Source: Chlorobiota bacterium
GTDB taxonomy: Bacteria > Bacteroidota > Bacteroidia > Flavobacteriales > Flavobacteriaceae
Length of the DNA stretch: 5,756 nt
Direction of reading: 5' to 3'
Assembly: GCA_013153655.1 (NCBI GenBank)
Contig: JAADEB010000119.1
Location: 1-5,756 of the forward strand
Part shown: piece after piece, positions 1 to 5,605 of the stretch
Position numbering within the stretch: position 1 is the stretch's first letter
Layout: each line of letters begins with the position of its first letter
Notes under the pieces: model-generated
What the model was told of the DNA's origin: nothing
Database searches by the model: none
The model's input: the letters and a program-made list of their open reading frames with translations, nothing else
Translations under genes and position numbers: made by a program

Positions 1-573
1 TTTGGGAAATTTCATCTTGTAGTCCACCGCCACCTGTCCGCGGCTGATTTTGTCCAGTTTGCGTTGGAGCATTTTGCGTTTGAGCGGCGAAAGGCGGTCG
101 GTAAAGAGGATGCCCTCGATATGGTCGTATTCGTGTTGGATAACGCGCGCCAGCAGGCCGTCGAAGGTTTCGGTGTGTTTACGGCCTTGGCGGTCGTAGT
201 ATTCCAAGGTGATGCGTTCGGGACGTTTGACCTTTTCGTTTATACCGGGAATGCTAAGGCAACCTTCCTCAAAATGCCATTCCGGTCCGCTTTCGTCCAG
301 TTTGCGTGCGTTGATAAACACCTTTTTGGCATTGCGCAGGCGCTCGCGTTCTTCCGGGTCCAATTCCTTCCAATCGGCAAAAGGCGAAGGGTCGATAACG
401 AAGATACGCACGGATTCGTCCACCTGCGGCGCGGCCAATCCCACACCGGAGGCGCGGTACATGGTGTCGAACATATCGTCGATGAAGGTTTGCCATTCCG
501 GATCGGTCAGGTCGATGTCGTCGGCTTGTTGTTTCAGGACGGGAGCGCCGTAGGCTACGATAGGCAGAATCAT
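1..573 (-). CDS. def: Peptide deformylase, 3' end beyond window
   Basis: Removes the N-formyl group from the initiator methionine of new proteins; cytoplasmic metalloenzyme. Reading down from ATG at 573-571 gives 191 codons with no stop before base 1, so only the C-terminal tail is missing. All three family motifs are present: GVGLAAPQ (residues 43-50, with Gln50), EGCLS (103-107, metal ligand Cys105) and HEYDH (147-151, metal ligands His147 and His151, catalytic Glu148). The stretch between motifs I and II (about 62-92) is long and charged, as I recall for Bacteroidota deformylases. The start is fixed by the typical N-terminus (MILPIVAYGAPVL) and by a promoter ending about 15 bases upstream. 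The gene follows porT by 31 bases, so it can be read from the upstream genes or from its own promoter. The identification is close to certain; the exact C-terminus is not visible. Confidence 0.97.
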   Translation of the reverse strand, partial: MILPIVAYGAPVLKQQADDIDLTDPEWQTFIDDMFDTMYRASGVGLAAPQVDESVRIFVIDPSPFADWKELDPEERERLRNAKKVFINARKLDESGPEWHFEEGCLSIPGINEKVKRPERITLEYYDRQGRKHTETFDGLLARVIQHEYDHIEGILFTDRLSPLKRKMLQRKLDKISRGQVAVDYKMKFPK

Positions 574-588
574 AAATTATTTTTGTTG

Positions 589-621
589 CAAAATTAGGAT
601 AAGCTTATTCAAAAGTCAAAA
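589..621 (-). promoter_or_regulatory. Bacteroidota-type promoter for def
   Basis: On the - strand TTTTG (621-617) is followed after 20 bases by TAATTTTG (596-589), an exact match to the TAnnTTTG -7 element with normal spacing for the primary sigma factor of Bacteroidota. Transcription would start near 582-585, leaving an A-rich leader of only about 10 bases before the def ATG at 573. The -33 element lies inside the last codons of porT and the -7 element just after its stop codon. This suggests def can be transcribed independently of the upstream genes. It is inferred from sequence match only. Confidence 0.7.
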
Positions 622-1306
622 CGATATACACGCCGCGGGTGCGTACGCCTTCCAAAGGTCCGGTCCAGGGACTGTTGGGATCGTTGTCGGGTACCATTTC
701 GTTGTTCAAGGCAAAAACGCCGTGGATAGAAGGTGTGAATTTGAAATAGTACATATACATTTCCCATCCGAAGGCGATATGTGCCATGAACACATGGGTT
801 TTCATGCGAAACTTGCCGCCTGCATTATCGTTGCCGGAGTTTTGGTAGGACGTAAGGTTGTAATTGTAACTGACGCCGGCGGCCACAAAGGGGCGCATGT
901 TGCCGTTGCGCAAGGAGCTGTATTTCAGGTAAACGGGAAGGGAAACATAATTGGATTTGACGCGCCGGATGCTGTCGTATTTGTCGTTGATATTAAGGAA
1001 ATAAAGCGTACGGTTGGCCGTGAATATGCCGGGTTCGAGGCGCAGGTTCCACATGCGGCCGAGGCGGAAATCGGAAATCAATCCCACGTTGAAGCCGTAT
1101 TCCGGTACGGAGCGCACCGTGTTTTCCGGCACGGCATAGTCGAATTTGAAGTCGAAAATATTAAATCCGAAATAATAACCCCAATGCCAAAAAACGTCGT
1201 CGAAACGCGGCAGGTTTTGCGGCGGCGCTTCCTTGAATTGCGCCATTCCTTGCCGGAAGACGAAGGCCGTGAGGATAAGGAGCCATATTTTCAAGTGTTT
1301 TCTCAT
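605..1306 (-). CDS. porT: PorT/SprT-family type IX secretion outer-membrane protein
   Basis: Predicted outer-membrane beta-barrel of the PorT/SprT family, needed for type IX secretion and, in gliding species, for delivery of adhesins. The 233-residue product has a signal peptide (about 1-22, basic start, hydrophobic core, GMA before Gln23). A barrel of alternating aromatic and polar strands follows: GYYFGFNIFDF (43-53), GFNVGLISDF (71-80), LRLEPGIF (88-95), SNYVSLPVYLKY (118-129), RPFVAAGVSYNYN (138-150) and a final strand ending in Phe-Glu. These match the family pattern as I recall it, and length is close to the roughly 240 residues of P. gingivalis PorT. The start codon overlaps the ubiE stop (ATGA), implying translational coupling; ubiE-porT adjacency is common in Bacteroidota. 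The alternative is a generic PorT-like barrel outside the T9SS, which the ubiE neighbour makes less likely. Confidence 0.88.
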   Translation of the reverse strand: MRKHLKIWLLILTAFVFRQGMAQFKEAPPQNLPRFDDVFWHWGYYFGFNIFDFKFDYAVPENTVRSVPEYGFNVGLISDFRLGRMWNLRLEPGIFTANRTLYFLNINDKYDSIRRVKSNYVSLPVYLKYSSLRNGNMRPFVAAGVSYNYNLTSYQNSGNDNAGGKFRMKTHVFMAHIAFGWEMYMYYFKFTPSIHGVFALNNEMVPDNDPNSPWTGPLEGVRTRGVYIVLTFE

Positions 1307-2040
1307 GCTTCGGGTTTTGCGGCTACATATATGGTGGCTACACCGAAGGTAACGGGAATGTGTTCCAAGGGTTGGTAGCCGGTTTTTTTGAGGATATTCA
1401 TCATGTCGGTTCCGTAGGGAAACACGGAAATGGATTCCGGCAAATAGGTGTAGGCCGAGCTGTCGCCGGAAATCACCTTGCCGAAAAACGGCAGGAGGGT
1501 TTTGGAATAGAATCCGTAGACTTGCTTGAAGGGAAAATGTTCGGGTTGCGAAAATTCCAGGATGTAGGCTTTGCCGCCGGGACGAAGTACGCGCAGCATT
1601 TCGGCCAGGCCTTTTTCCAGGTTTTCGAAATTACGCACGCCGAAGGCCACGGTAATGGCATCGAAGGCGTTGTCCGGGAAAGGCATGTTTTCGGCATCGC
1701 CGCGGATGAGTTCCACGTTGTCCAATCCCAGTTTACGCACCTTTTCGGCGGCCACGTCCAGCATGCCTTGCGAGAGATCGAAGCCGGTTACCCGTGCGCC
1801 GGGAATTTTTTGCGCTTCCAGGACGGCCAAGTCGCCGGTGCCGGTGGCCACGTCGAGGATGTCGCGCGGCTTGTCCGCTTGCATCATGCGGATAATTTTG
1901 CGCCGCCATCCCTTGTCGATACCCATGGACAGGAAATGGTTCAGAAAATCGTATTTATGCGAAATGTTGTCGAACATTTGTTCGACTTGCTTTTTCTTGC
2001 TTCCGGCCTCTTCGCCGTAGGGTTTGACGGTTTTGCTCAT
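1303..2040 (-). CDS. ubiE: Demethylmenaquinone methyltransferase
   Basis: SAM-dependent C-methyltransferase that performs the last step of menaquinone synthesis (demethylmenaquinone to menaquinone). Bacteroidota make menaquinone rather than ubiquinone, so menG/menH is the functional name. The 245-residue protein has the UbiE hallmarks: MFDNISHKYDFLNHFLSMG (22-40) with KGWRRK (43-48), SAM-binding loop DVATGTGD (63-70), acidic FDLS (87-90), GDAENMPFPD (114-123), the strongly conserved AFGVRNFEN (132-140), LRPGGKAYILEFS (152-164), and the YGFYSKTLLPFFGK segment (175-188). Length is normal. ATG at 2040 is supported by the family N-terminus and lies 15 bases after the carbonic anhydrase stop, implying co-transcription. 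The stop overlaps the porT start by four bases. The enzyme is cytoplasmic and probably membrane-associated. Confidence 0.96.
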   Translation of the reverse strand: MSKTVKPYGEEAGSKKKQVEQMFDNISHKYDFLNHFLSMGIDKGWRRKIIRMMQADKPRDILDVATGTGDLAVLEAQKIPGARVTGFDLSQGMLDVAAEKVRKLGLDNVELIRGDAENMPFPDNAFDAITVAFGVRNFENLEKGLAEMLRVLRPGGKAYILEFSQPEHFPFKQVYGFYSKTLLPFFGKVISGDSSAYTYLPESISVFPYGTDMMNILKKTGYQPLEHIPVTFGVATIYVAAKPEA

Positions 2041-2055
2041 GGTTCTTGCGGGAAT

Positions 2056-2889
2056 TTATCCTTTCTTGTCGTTATATAACCTGATCCGGCGACCGTTGAG
2101 CGGTTGCACGGGACGGAAATTGCGGTTCAGGATTTTCGAAAACTTTTCGATTTGGTCCTTGGAGGCTTCCAAGGGTTGTTTCATCACATACCAGGAAACG
2201 ATTTCCGTACAAGGAGGCGTGGTAAGGGAGCCGTCGTAGTAATAATAACTTTTATCGTCCGGCATAAGGCTCATCAGGTCGATAAGGTCGGCGGAATCGT
2301 ATTTTCCTTCTTTTTCGGGAAATTTATTCAAATATTTTTCAAACAACGGATTTTTCTTTCCTTCCTTAAAAAATATGCCTATAACGGCCAAATCGTCGCC
2401 GGCGTGTTGATGTACGAAGTGCACTTCCAGCGGATAATGCCGTCCGTTCACGGTATGTTCGCTCGGTGCGTGGTAGTGGAATTGGAGCAAGCGGTAATCC
2501 TTGCCGTTGAGTTTTACGGTGGAGCCTTCGTCCACGTCGAATTGTACGGTGTGGCCGTTGTTGATGATACGGGTCCGGGTTTTGCCGTAATGGAATCCGG
2601 GAGCTTTCAGGTCGGCGGATTCGGTTACTTTTTTCGTATCGATATCCACCGGCGACTGGCGTTGTCCGCCGCAATCCGCAAAGCCGTCGCAAAGGTTTTT
2701 CCAGTTTTCGGGTCCGTCGTGACCTTTATGATGCGACCAGTGGACACCGGAGCAATCTTTGGGTTTCGAGTGAGTGTTTTCTTGGTGCATAGGGTCTTTT
2801 TGTTGCTTTGTACGGGAATTTTCTTGGCAGGAAATACCGGCCGACAAAATGAAAATGAGAAGCGAAAATATGGCGATGTTTTTTTTCAT
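2056..2889 (-). CDS. Alpha-class carbonic anhydrase, putative lipoprotein
   Basis: Zinc enzyme hydrating CO2 to bicarbonate, probably on the periplasmic or surface side of the envelope. The 277-residue protein starts with a hydrophobic segment ending AGIS-Cys21, a loose lipobox of the sort tolerated in Bacteroidota, then a polar linker (about 22-45). The catalytic domain (about 46-273) carries the zinc histidines His138, His140 (QFHYH) and His157 (EVHFVH), the gatekeeper Glu144 (PSEH) and Thr223-Thr224 in GSLTTPPCTE; the last corresponds to Thr199-Thr200 of human CA II. His113 in NNGH matches proton shuttle His64. Cys73 and Cys227 fit the disulfide conserved in bacterial alpha-CAs. Cys46 and Cys67 are extra. 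All residues for activity are present. The gene lies 54 AT-rich bases after the kinase gene, where I see no strong promoter, and 15 bases before ubiE. The class is certain; lipidation is probable. Confidence 0.96.
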   Translation of the reverse strand: MKKNIAIFSLLIFILSAGISCQENSRTKQQKDPMHQENTHSKPKDCSGVHWSHHKGHDGPENWKNLCDGFADCGGQRQSPVDIDTKKVTESADLKAPGFHYGKTRTRIINNGHTVQFDVDEGSTVKLNGKDYRLLQFHYHAPSEHTVNGRHYPLEVHFVHQHAGDDLAVIGIFFKEGKKNPLFEKYLNKFPEKEGKYDSADLIDLMSLMPDDKSYYYYDGSLTTPPCTEIVSWYVMKQPLEASKDQIEKFSKILNRNFRPVQPLNGRRIRLYNDKKG

Positions 2890-2943
2890 GAATCGAAAAA
2901 ATGATTTTTATAATAACGAAAAATGCGGGTAAATATTGGAAAA

Positions 2944-3786
2944 TCAAATATGATATTTCACCAAATTGTCCAAAGGCTTCCGTACGATTTCACCCAATTG
3001 CCAACCCGTATCCTTGACCGCTTGACGCAATTCCTTTTGGTAGAAATAAGCAATGGAACCTACGAAATGCACGGGTAATTCGTCTTTTTTGTCGCGGTAG
3101 GCATTCATTTCTTCTTCCATAAATTGGCGGAATCCGCGCAGAAGCAAATTTTTTACATAATGTTCGTCGTAGTGTTCCGACATAAACACCGAATAGGCCG
3201 CCAGGAAGGCATTGGGTTGGTCCGACAGGTAAATATGGGTTTTGATATAATCGTCGTCCAGTTTGTAATCCTTTTTGAAAATACGGCGAAGGCGTTGCGG
3301 CATGGTTTCGAAATAATAATCGCGGATGAGCTGGCGTCCGAACCAGTTGCCCGAAGCGTCGTCCATAAGCGCATAGCCGAAATGACCGATGGTTTTGACG
3401 ATTTTTTCGCCGTCGTAGTAGCCGCTGTTGGAACCGGTGCCCATGATGGCCACCAAGCCGGGATTTTTGCCCGCCGTGGCCCGTGCCGCGGCCAGCAAGT
3501 CGTTATAAATATGTATGGAAGCGAAGTCGAATACTTCGGAGAGAATTTTGCGGAGACGTTGTTGCGCACCCGTTTCGTCGCTACCGGCGGCGTAGAGATG
3601 CACCTCGGTAATGTTTTCCGAAAAATTGAACAATTCACCGCTGTTGGCCAGGTTTTTGTTAAGGGTTTCGTCATCGAATACGATGGGATTCAACCCGCCC
3701 GATTCGAAGGCGCCTACCACAATTCCCTCGTTATTGACCAACCGCCAATCGGTTTTGGTGGAACCGGCATCCGCAACTAAAATCAT
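2944..3786 (-). CDS. BadF/BadG-type N-acetylglucosamine kinase-like ATPase
   Basis: ASKHA-fold kinase of the BcrAD_BadFG/NAGK family, probably phosphorylating N-acetylglucosamine or a related amino sugar in the cytoplasm during cell-wall or chitin sugar salvage. The 280-residue protein has the phosphate-1 loop DAGSTKT (6-12), NDLLAA (95-100) with Asp96 as likely catalytic base, phosphate-2 MGTGSNS (115-121), the GYALMDDASGNWFGR segment (137-151; GDEGS-type in NAGK) and an adenosine-site VGSIAY (242-247). ATG at 3786 is chosen because the phosphate loop then begins at residue 6, as is usual. A longer in-frame opening starts at TTG 3831, but that extension contains the promoter. The gene is first in the leftward unit, 54 bases before the carbonic anhydrase. 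The ATPase family is sure; the sugar is inferred, and these short Bacteroidota members are often annotated only as ATPase. Confidence 0.85.
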   Translation of the reverse strand: MILVADAGSTKTDWRLVNNEGIVVGAFESGGLNPIVFDDETLNKNLANSGELFNFSENITEVHLYAAGSDETGAQQRLRKILSEVFDFASIHIYNDLLAAARATAGKNPGLVAIMGTGSNSGYYDGEKIVKTIGHFGYALMDDASGNWFGRQLIRDYYFETMPQRLRRIFKKDYKLDDDYIKTHIYLSDQPNAFLAAYSVFMSEHYDEHYVKNLLLRGFRQFMEEEMNAYRDKKDELPVHFVGSIAYFYQKELRQAVKDTGWQLGEIVRKPLDNLVKYHI

Positions 3787-3817
3787 TTCTTTTACAAACT
3801 TTTCAATTATACGATGC

Positions 3818-3849
3818 CAAAAATAGGACAATTTGACTAACTTTGAAAA
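3818..3849 (-). promoter_or_regulatory. Bacteroidota-type promoter for the kinase-led unit
   Basis: On the - strand TATTTTTG (3825-3818) matches TAnnTTTG exactly. A near-consensus TTTTC (3849-3845) lies 19 bases upstream. Transcription would begin near 3811-3814, giving a leader of about 25-28 bases before ATG 3786. The -7 element sits inside what would be codons of a TTG-initiated longer kinase, which argues for the shorter start. The -33 element touches the opposing ZIP promoter. Confidence 0.6.
3838..3845 (+). promoter_or_regulatory. Probable -7 element of the ZIP promoter
   Basis: TAACTTTG matches TAnnTTTG and lies 23 bases before the ZIP ATG at 3869, leaving an A-rich leader of roughly 18 bases. 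No clear TTG is seen at the expected -33 position; GATG near 3813-3816 is a poor match. The promoter is therefore either weak, activator-dependent or misassigned. It overlaps the -33 element of the divergent kinase promoter by one base. Confidence 0.45.
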
Positions 3850-3868
3850 TATTTAAAAGACGGACAAA

Positions 3869-4636
3869 ATGATGAACGAACAGGCATGGAATGTGTTTTG
3901 GTACGGCATGATAACGGCTTTGGCCACGGGATTGGGGGCCATTCCGTTTGCTTTTATCAAACGTACCACGCCCAAGGTGATGGGTGTGGCCAACGGTGTG
4001 GCGGCGGGATTGATGGCCGGCGCTTCCTTCGGATTGCTCAACCAAGCGGCCGAAATCGACAAGCGCAAAATGCTAATGGGCATGGTCTTTGGCATCCTGT
4101 TTATCGGCTTCACGGATTGGGTGATTGATAAAATTAAGAAATACAAACTCAAAAAAGATTCCGGCCTGATTGAAGATTTGCCCAATAGTTTTCGCAACGA
4201 TTTTTGGAAAGGCTTGCTCATTATATTAATTATGACGGCTCATTCGGCGGCCGAAGGGATTGGAATCGGCACGTCTTTCGGCGGTTCGGTGAAATTCGGC
4301 ATCTTGATGACGGTGGCCATTGCCATCCACAACATTCCCGAAGGTTTGGCCATCAGCGCGGTGCTGGTGTCAAAGGGAAGCAAGTGGTATCAGGCGGCGC
4401 TTTGGAGCATCATTACTTCCTTGCCGCAACCCTTGCTGGCCGTTCCGGCATTCCTGTTCGTGAGCGTATTCAAGCCTTATGTGCCCATCGGATTGGGATT
4501 GGCCGCCGGCGCCATGATTTGGTTGGTTTTCTCGGAAATCGCACCCGAATCGGCCGAACAACTCGGCGGCGAACGTGCGGCCACGGTGATTACTTTTTCT
4601 TTGGCATTAATGTTGTTTATCCAATTATTCCTGTAA
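3869..4636 (+). CDS. ZIP-family divalent metal transporter (GufA/ZupT-like)
   Basis: Inner-membrane ZIP transporter, expected to import zinc or another divalent metal. The 255 residues fit eight membrane helices (about 8-30, 37-58, 68-86, 113-133, 143-166, 174-199, 205-225, 236-255) with a basic cytoplasmic loop at 88-111. The metal-site helices are readable: HSAAEG (125-130) in TM4 and HNIPEG (154-159) in TM5, with SEIAPE (222-227) in TM7. His125, Glu129, His154 and Glu158 supply a primary (M1) site. Ser126 replaces the usual Asn of HNxPEG, and Gln187 stands where a TM6 Glu is common, so the second site looks weakened. Translation could start at either of two adjacent ATGs (3869 or 3872). 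It heads the rightward unit, 39 bases before the next gene. The family is certain; substrate and direction are inferred from the family. Confidence 0.93.
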   Translation: MMNEQAWNVFWYGMITALATGLGAIPFAFIKRTTPKVMGVANGVAAGLMAGASFGLLNQAAEIDKRKMLMGMVFGILFIGFTDWVIDKIKKYKLKKDSGLIEDLPNSFRNDFWKGLLIILIMTAHSAAEGIGIGTSFGGSVKFGILMTVAIAIHNIPEGLAISAVLVSKGSKWYQAALWSIITSLPQPLLAVPAFLFVSVFKPYVPIGLGLAAGAMIWLVFSEIAPESAEQLGGERAATVITFSLALMLFIQLFL

Positions 4637-4638
4637 TA

Positions 4639-4657
4639 AATGTCGCCCTGCGACGTT
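4639..4657 (+). other. Small hairpin between ZIP and the next gene
   Basis: AATGTCGC and GCGACGTT pair as an 8-bp stem (one G-U pair) around a CCT loop, directly after the ZIP stop codon. No T-run follows, so it is not a classical intrinsic terminator. It could protect the 3' end of the ZIP message or modulate read-through to the GTG-started gene at 4676. The pairing is visible; any role is inferred. Confidence 0.4.
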
Positions 4658-4675
4658 ACACCATAAATCCGGCCT

Positions 4676-5431
4676 GTGAGAAAAATTATTTTTGTTTTCC
4701 TGCTTTTCGTTTCCTTCCATGCTTGGTCGCAACAGGCCGAAATCAAGGGAATGGTGGGTCGTGCCAAAGACCGTCTTCCGCTCAGCGGTGCCAACATTAT
4801 CAACCTCAGCCGGCTGACGGGAACCATCACCAACACGTCGGGATATTTTCGCCTGCCGGCCGCTCCCGGCGACACTTTGCTCATATCGTTTTTGGGATAC
4901 AAATCCTACAAAATGAAAGTGGACTCGGCGGATTTCGGTGTTTTCCACAAAATTTATTTACAACAGGAACCCATCGTTCTGCAAGAGGTGGTGATCCGCG
5001 GCCACGAACTTACCGGCGTGCTTCCGGTGGATTTGGCCTTGCTACCCGTCCAAAAGCCGCCCAAAATCAATTTACACCTGGACCTGCTCTTCGGCGACAC
5101 CACCGCCAACGGCTTTACCCGCCTCAACGACGCTCTGCGCAAAATCAGCGATCCCGTGGGTATGCTCTACAACTTTTTCAGTGCCCACGGCAAAGACATT
5201 CGCAAGCTCAAACGCCTCAAAGAACGCGACGAAGTGTATAGCATGCTCACCCGCCGCTTCGACCGCAAAATCCTTTCCGAACTCCTGCATATTCCGCCCG
5301 AGGAAGTGTATCGCGTCCTCCAATGGTGCGATTACGACGAACAATTCCTGCGCAGCGCCAGCGACATGCAAATCCTCGAAGCCCTCAAACAATGCTATGA
5401 ACAACACCGGCCCGTCATGGAACGTAAATGA
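4676..5431 (+). CDS. Secreted protein with carboxypeptidase-regulatory-like domain
   Basis: I recognise the N-terminal domain but not the whole protein. Of 251 residues, 1-18 form a signal peptide (basic start, hydrophobic core, AWS before Gln19). Residues 21 to about 108 are a CarboxypepD_reg-like beta-sandwich: EIKGMVGRAKDRLPLSGANI, TNTSGYFRLPAAPGDTLLIS, FLGYKSY and VLQEVVI. This is the domain that precedes TonB-dependent receptors in Bacteroidota, but here no plug or barrel follows. The rest (about 140-250) is charged and helical, with LNDALRKISDPVGMLYNFFS, KRLKERDEVY, RRFDRKILSELLHIPPEEVY and a final helix. The protein is probably periplasmic or envelope-bound. The start is GTG 4676: an in-frame stop at 4664 precludes anything longer, and the next ATG (4751) would remove the signal peptide. 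No separate promoter is seen, so it is probably co-transcribed with the ZIP gene. Function unknown. Confidence 0.85.
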   Translation: MRKIIFVFLLFVSFHAWSQQAEIKGMVGRAKDRLPLSGANIINLSRLTGTITNTSGYFRLPAAPGDTLLISFLGYKSYKMKVDSADFGVFHKIYLQQEPIVLQEVVIRGHELTGVLPVDLALLPVQKPPKINLHLDLLFGDTTANGFTRLNDALRKISDPVGMLYNFFSAHGKDIRKLKRLKERDEVYSMLTRRFDRKILSELLHIPPEEVYRVLQWCDYDEQFLRSASDMQILEALKQCYEQHRPVMERK

Positions 5432-5514
5432 GTTTTTAGAATTAGGCGTTTAAATAATACGCAAAAAAAACATCATGTGAACCATGTAAATGGGCAAAGA
5501 AGAGCAAACCCTAA

Positions 5515-5532
5515 ATCCGCCCTTAGGCGGAT
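5515..5532 (+). other. Perfect 7-bp hairpin ATCCGCC/GGCGGAT
   Basis: ATCCGCC (5515-5521) and GGCGGAT (5526-5532) are perfectly complementary around a CTTA loop. It is the most stable simple hairpin in the tail of the window. It lies 84 bases beyond the last stop codon and has no T-run. It could be a factor-dependent terminator, an mRNA 3'-end stabiliser or part of a structured RNA. Confidence 0.5.
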
Positions 5533-5542
5533 AAGCGCGTTA

Positions 5543-5572
5543 GCCCGGCAAAAATGCGGGCCGGCCGCCGGC
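5543..5572. other. GC-rich palindromic cluster
   Basis: GCCCG (5543-5547) pairs with CGGGC (5557-5561) around an A-rich loop. CCGGC (5545-5549) can instead pair with GCCGG (5560-5564). The palindromes GGCCGGCC (5559-5566) and GCCGGC (5567-5572) follow directly. Several exclusive folds are therefore possible. The composition is clearly more GC-rich than the flanking A/T-rich sequence on both sides. Confidence 0.45.
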
Positions 5573-5605
5573 GGGAAAAGGGCGGGAGGAAGCGTTTAAT
5601 ACTAA

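Larger units (their letters stand above)
5432..5605. other. Non-coding stretch with hairpins, no gene seen
   Basis: After the stop at 5431 no credible reading frame appears. The region holds a weak GCGT/ACGC stem (5446-5449 with 5459-5462) followed by eight A, a 4-bp CCAT/ATGG stem with a GTAA loop (5482-5493), and then the GC-rich hairpins described separately. GCGTTTAA occurs twice in direct orientation (5446-5453 and 5592-5599), bracketing the GC-rich part. I see no intrinsic terminator with a T-run for the gene ending at 5431. Confidence 0.5.

Noticed and set aside
1360..2079. 239-codon + strand open frame antisense to ubiE
   Set aside because: The - strand ubiE motifs are intact and the antisense frame is composition-driven. 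The same holds for the antisense frames at 64-597, 722-1378 and 3124-3780.
2104..2904. 266-codon + strand open frame antisense to the carbonic anhydrase
   Set aside because: The opposite strand encodes a complete alpha-carbonic anhydrase with all catalytic residues. The antisense product has no coherent domain.
3787..3831. 15-residue N-terminal extension of the kinase from TTG 3831
   Set aside because: The extension contains the -7 promoter element and pushes the phosphate-binding loop away from the N-terminus. ATG 3786 fits the family better.
4639..4657. Intrinsic terminator after the ZIP gene
   Set aside because: The stem is short and is followed by ACACCATAAA rather than a T-run, so classical termination is unlikely.
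4204..5241. 345-codon + strand open frame spanning the ZIP gene, the gap and the next gene
   Set aside because: It is rich in Arg, His and Gly with no recognisable motif, and it overlaps two genes with clear family motifs and signal or membrane segments in other frames. It is a shadow frame.
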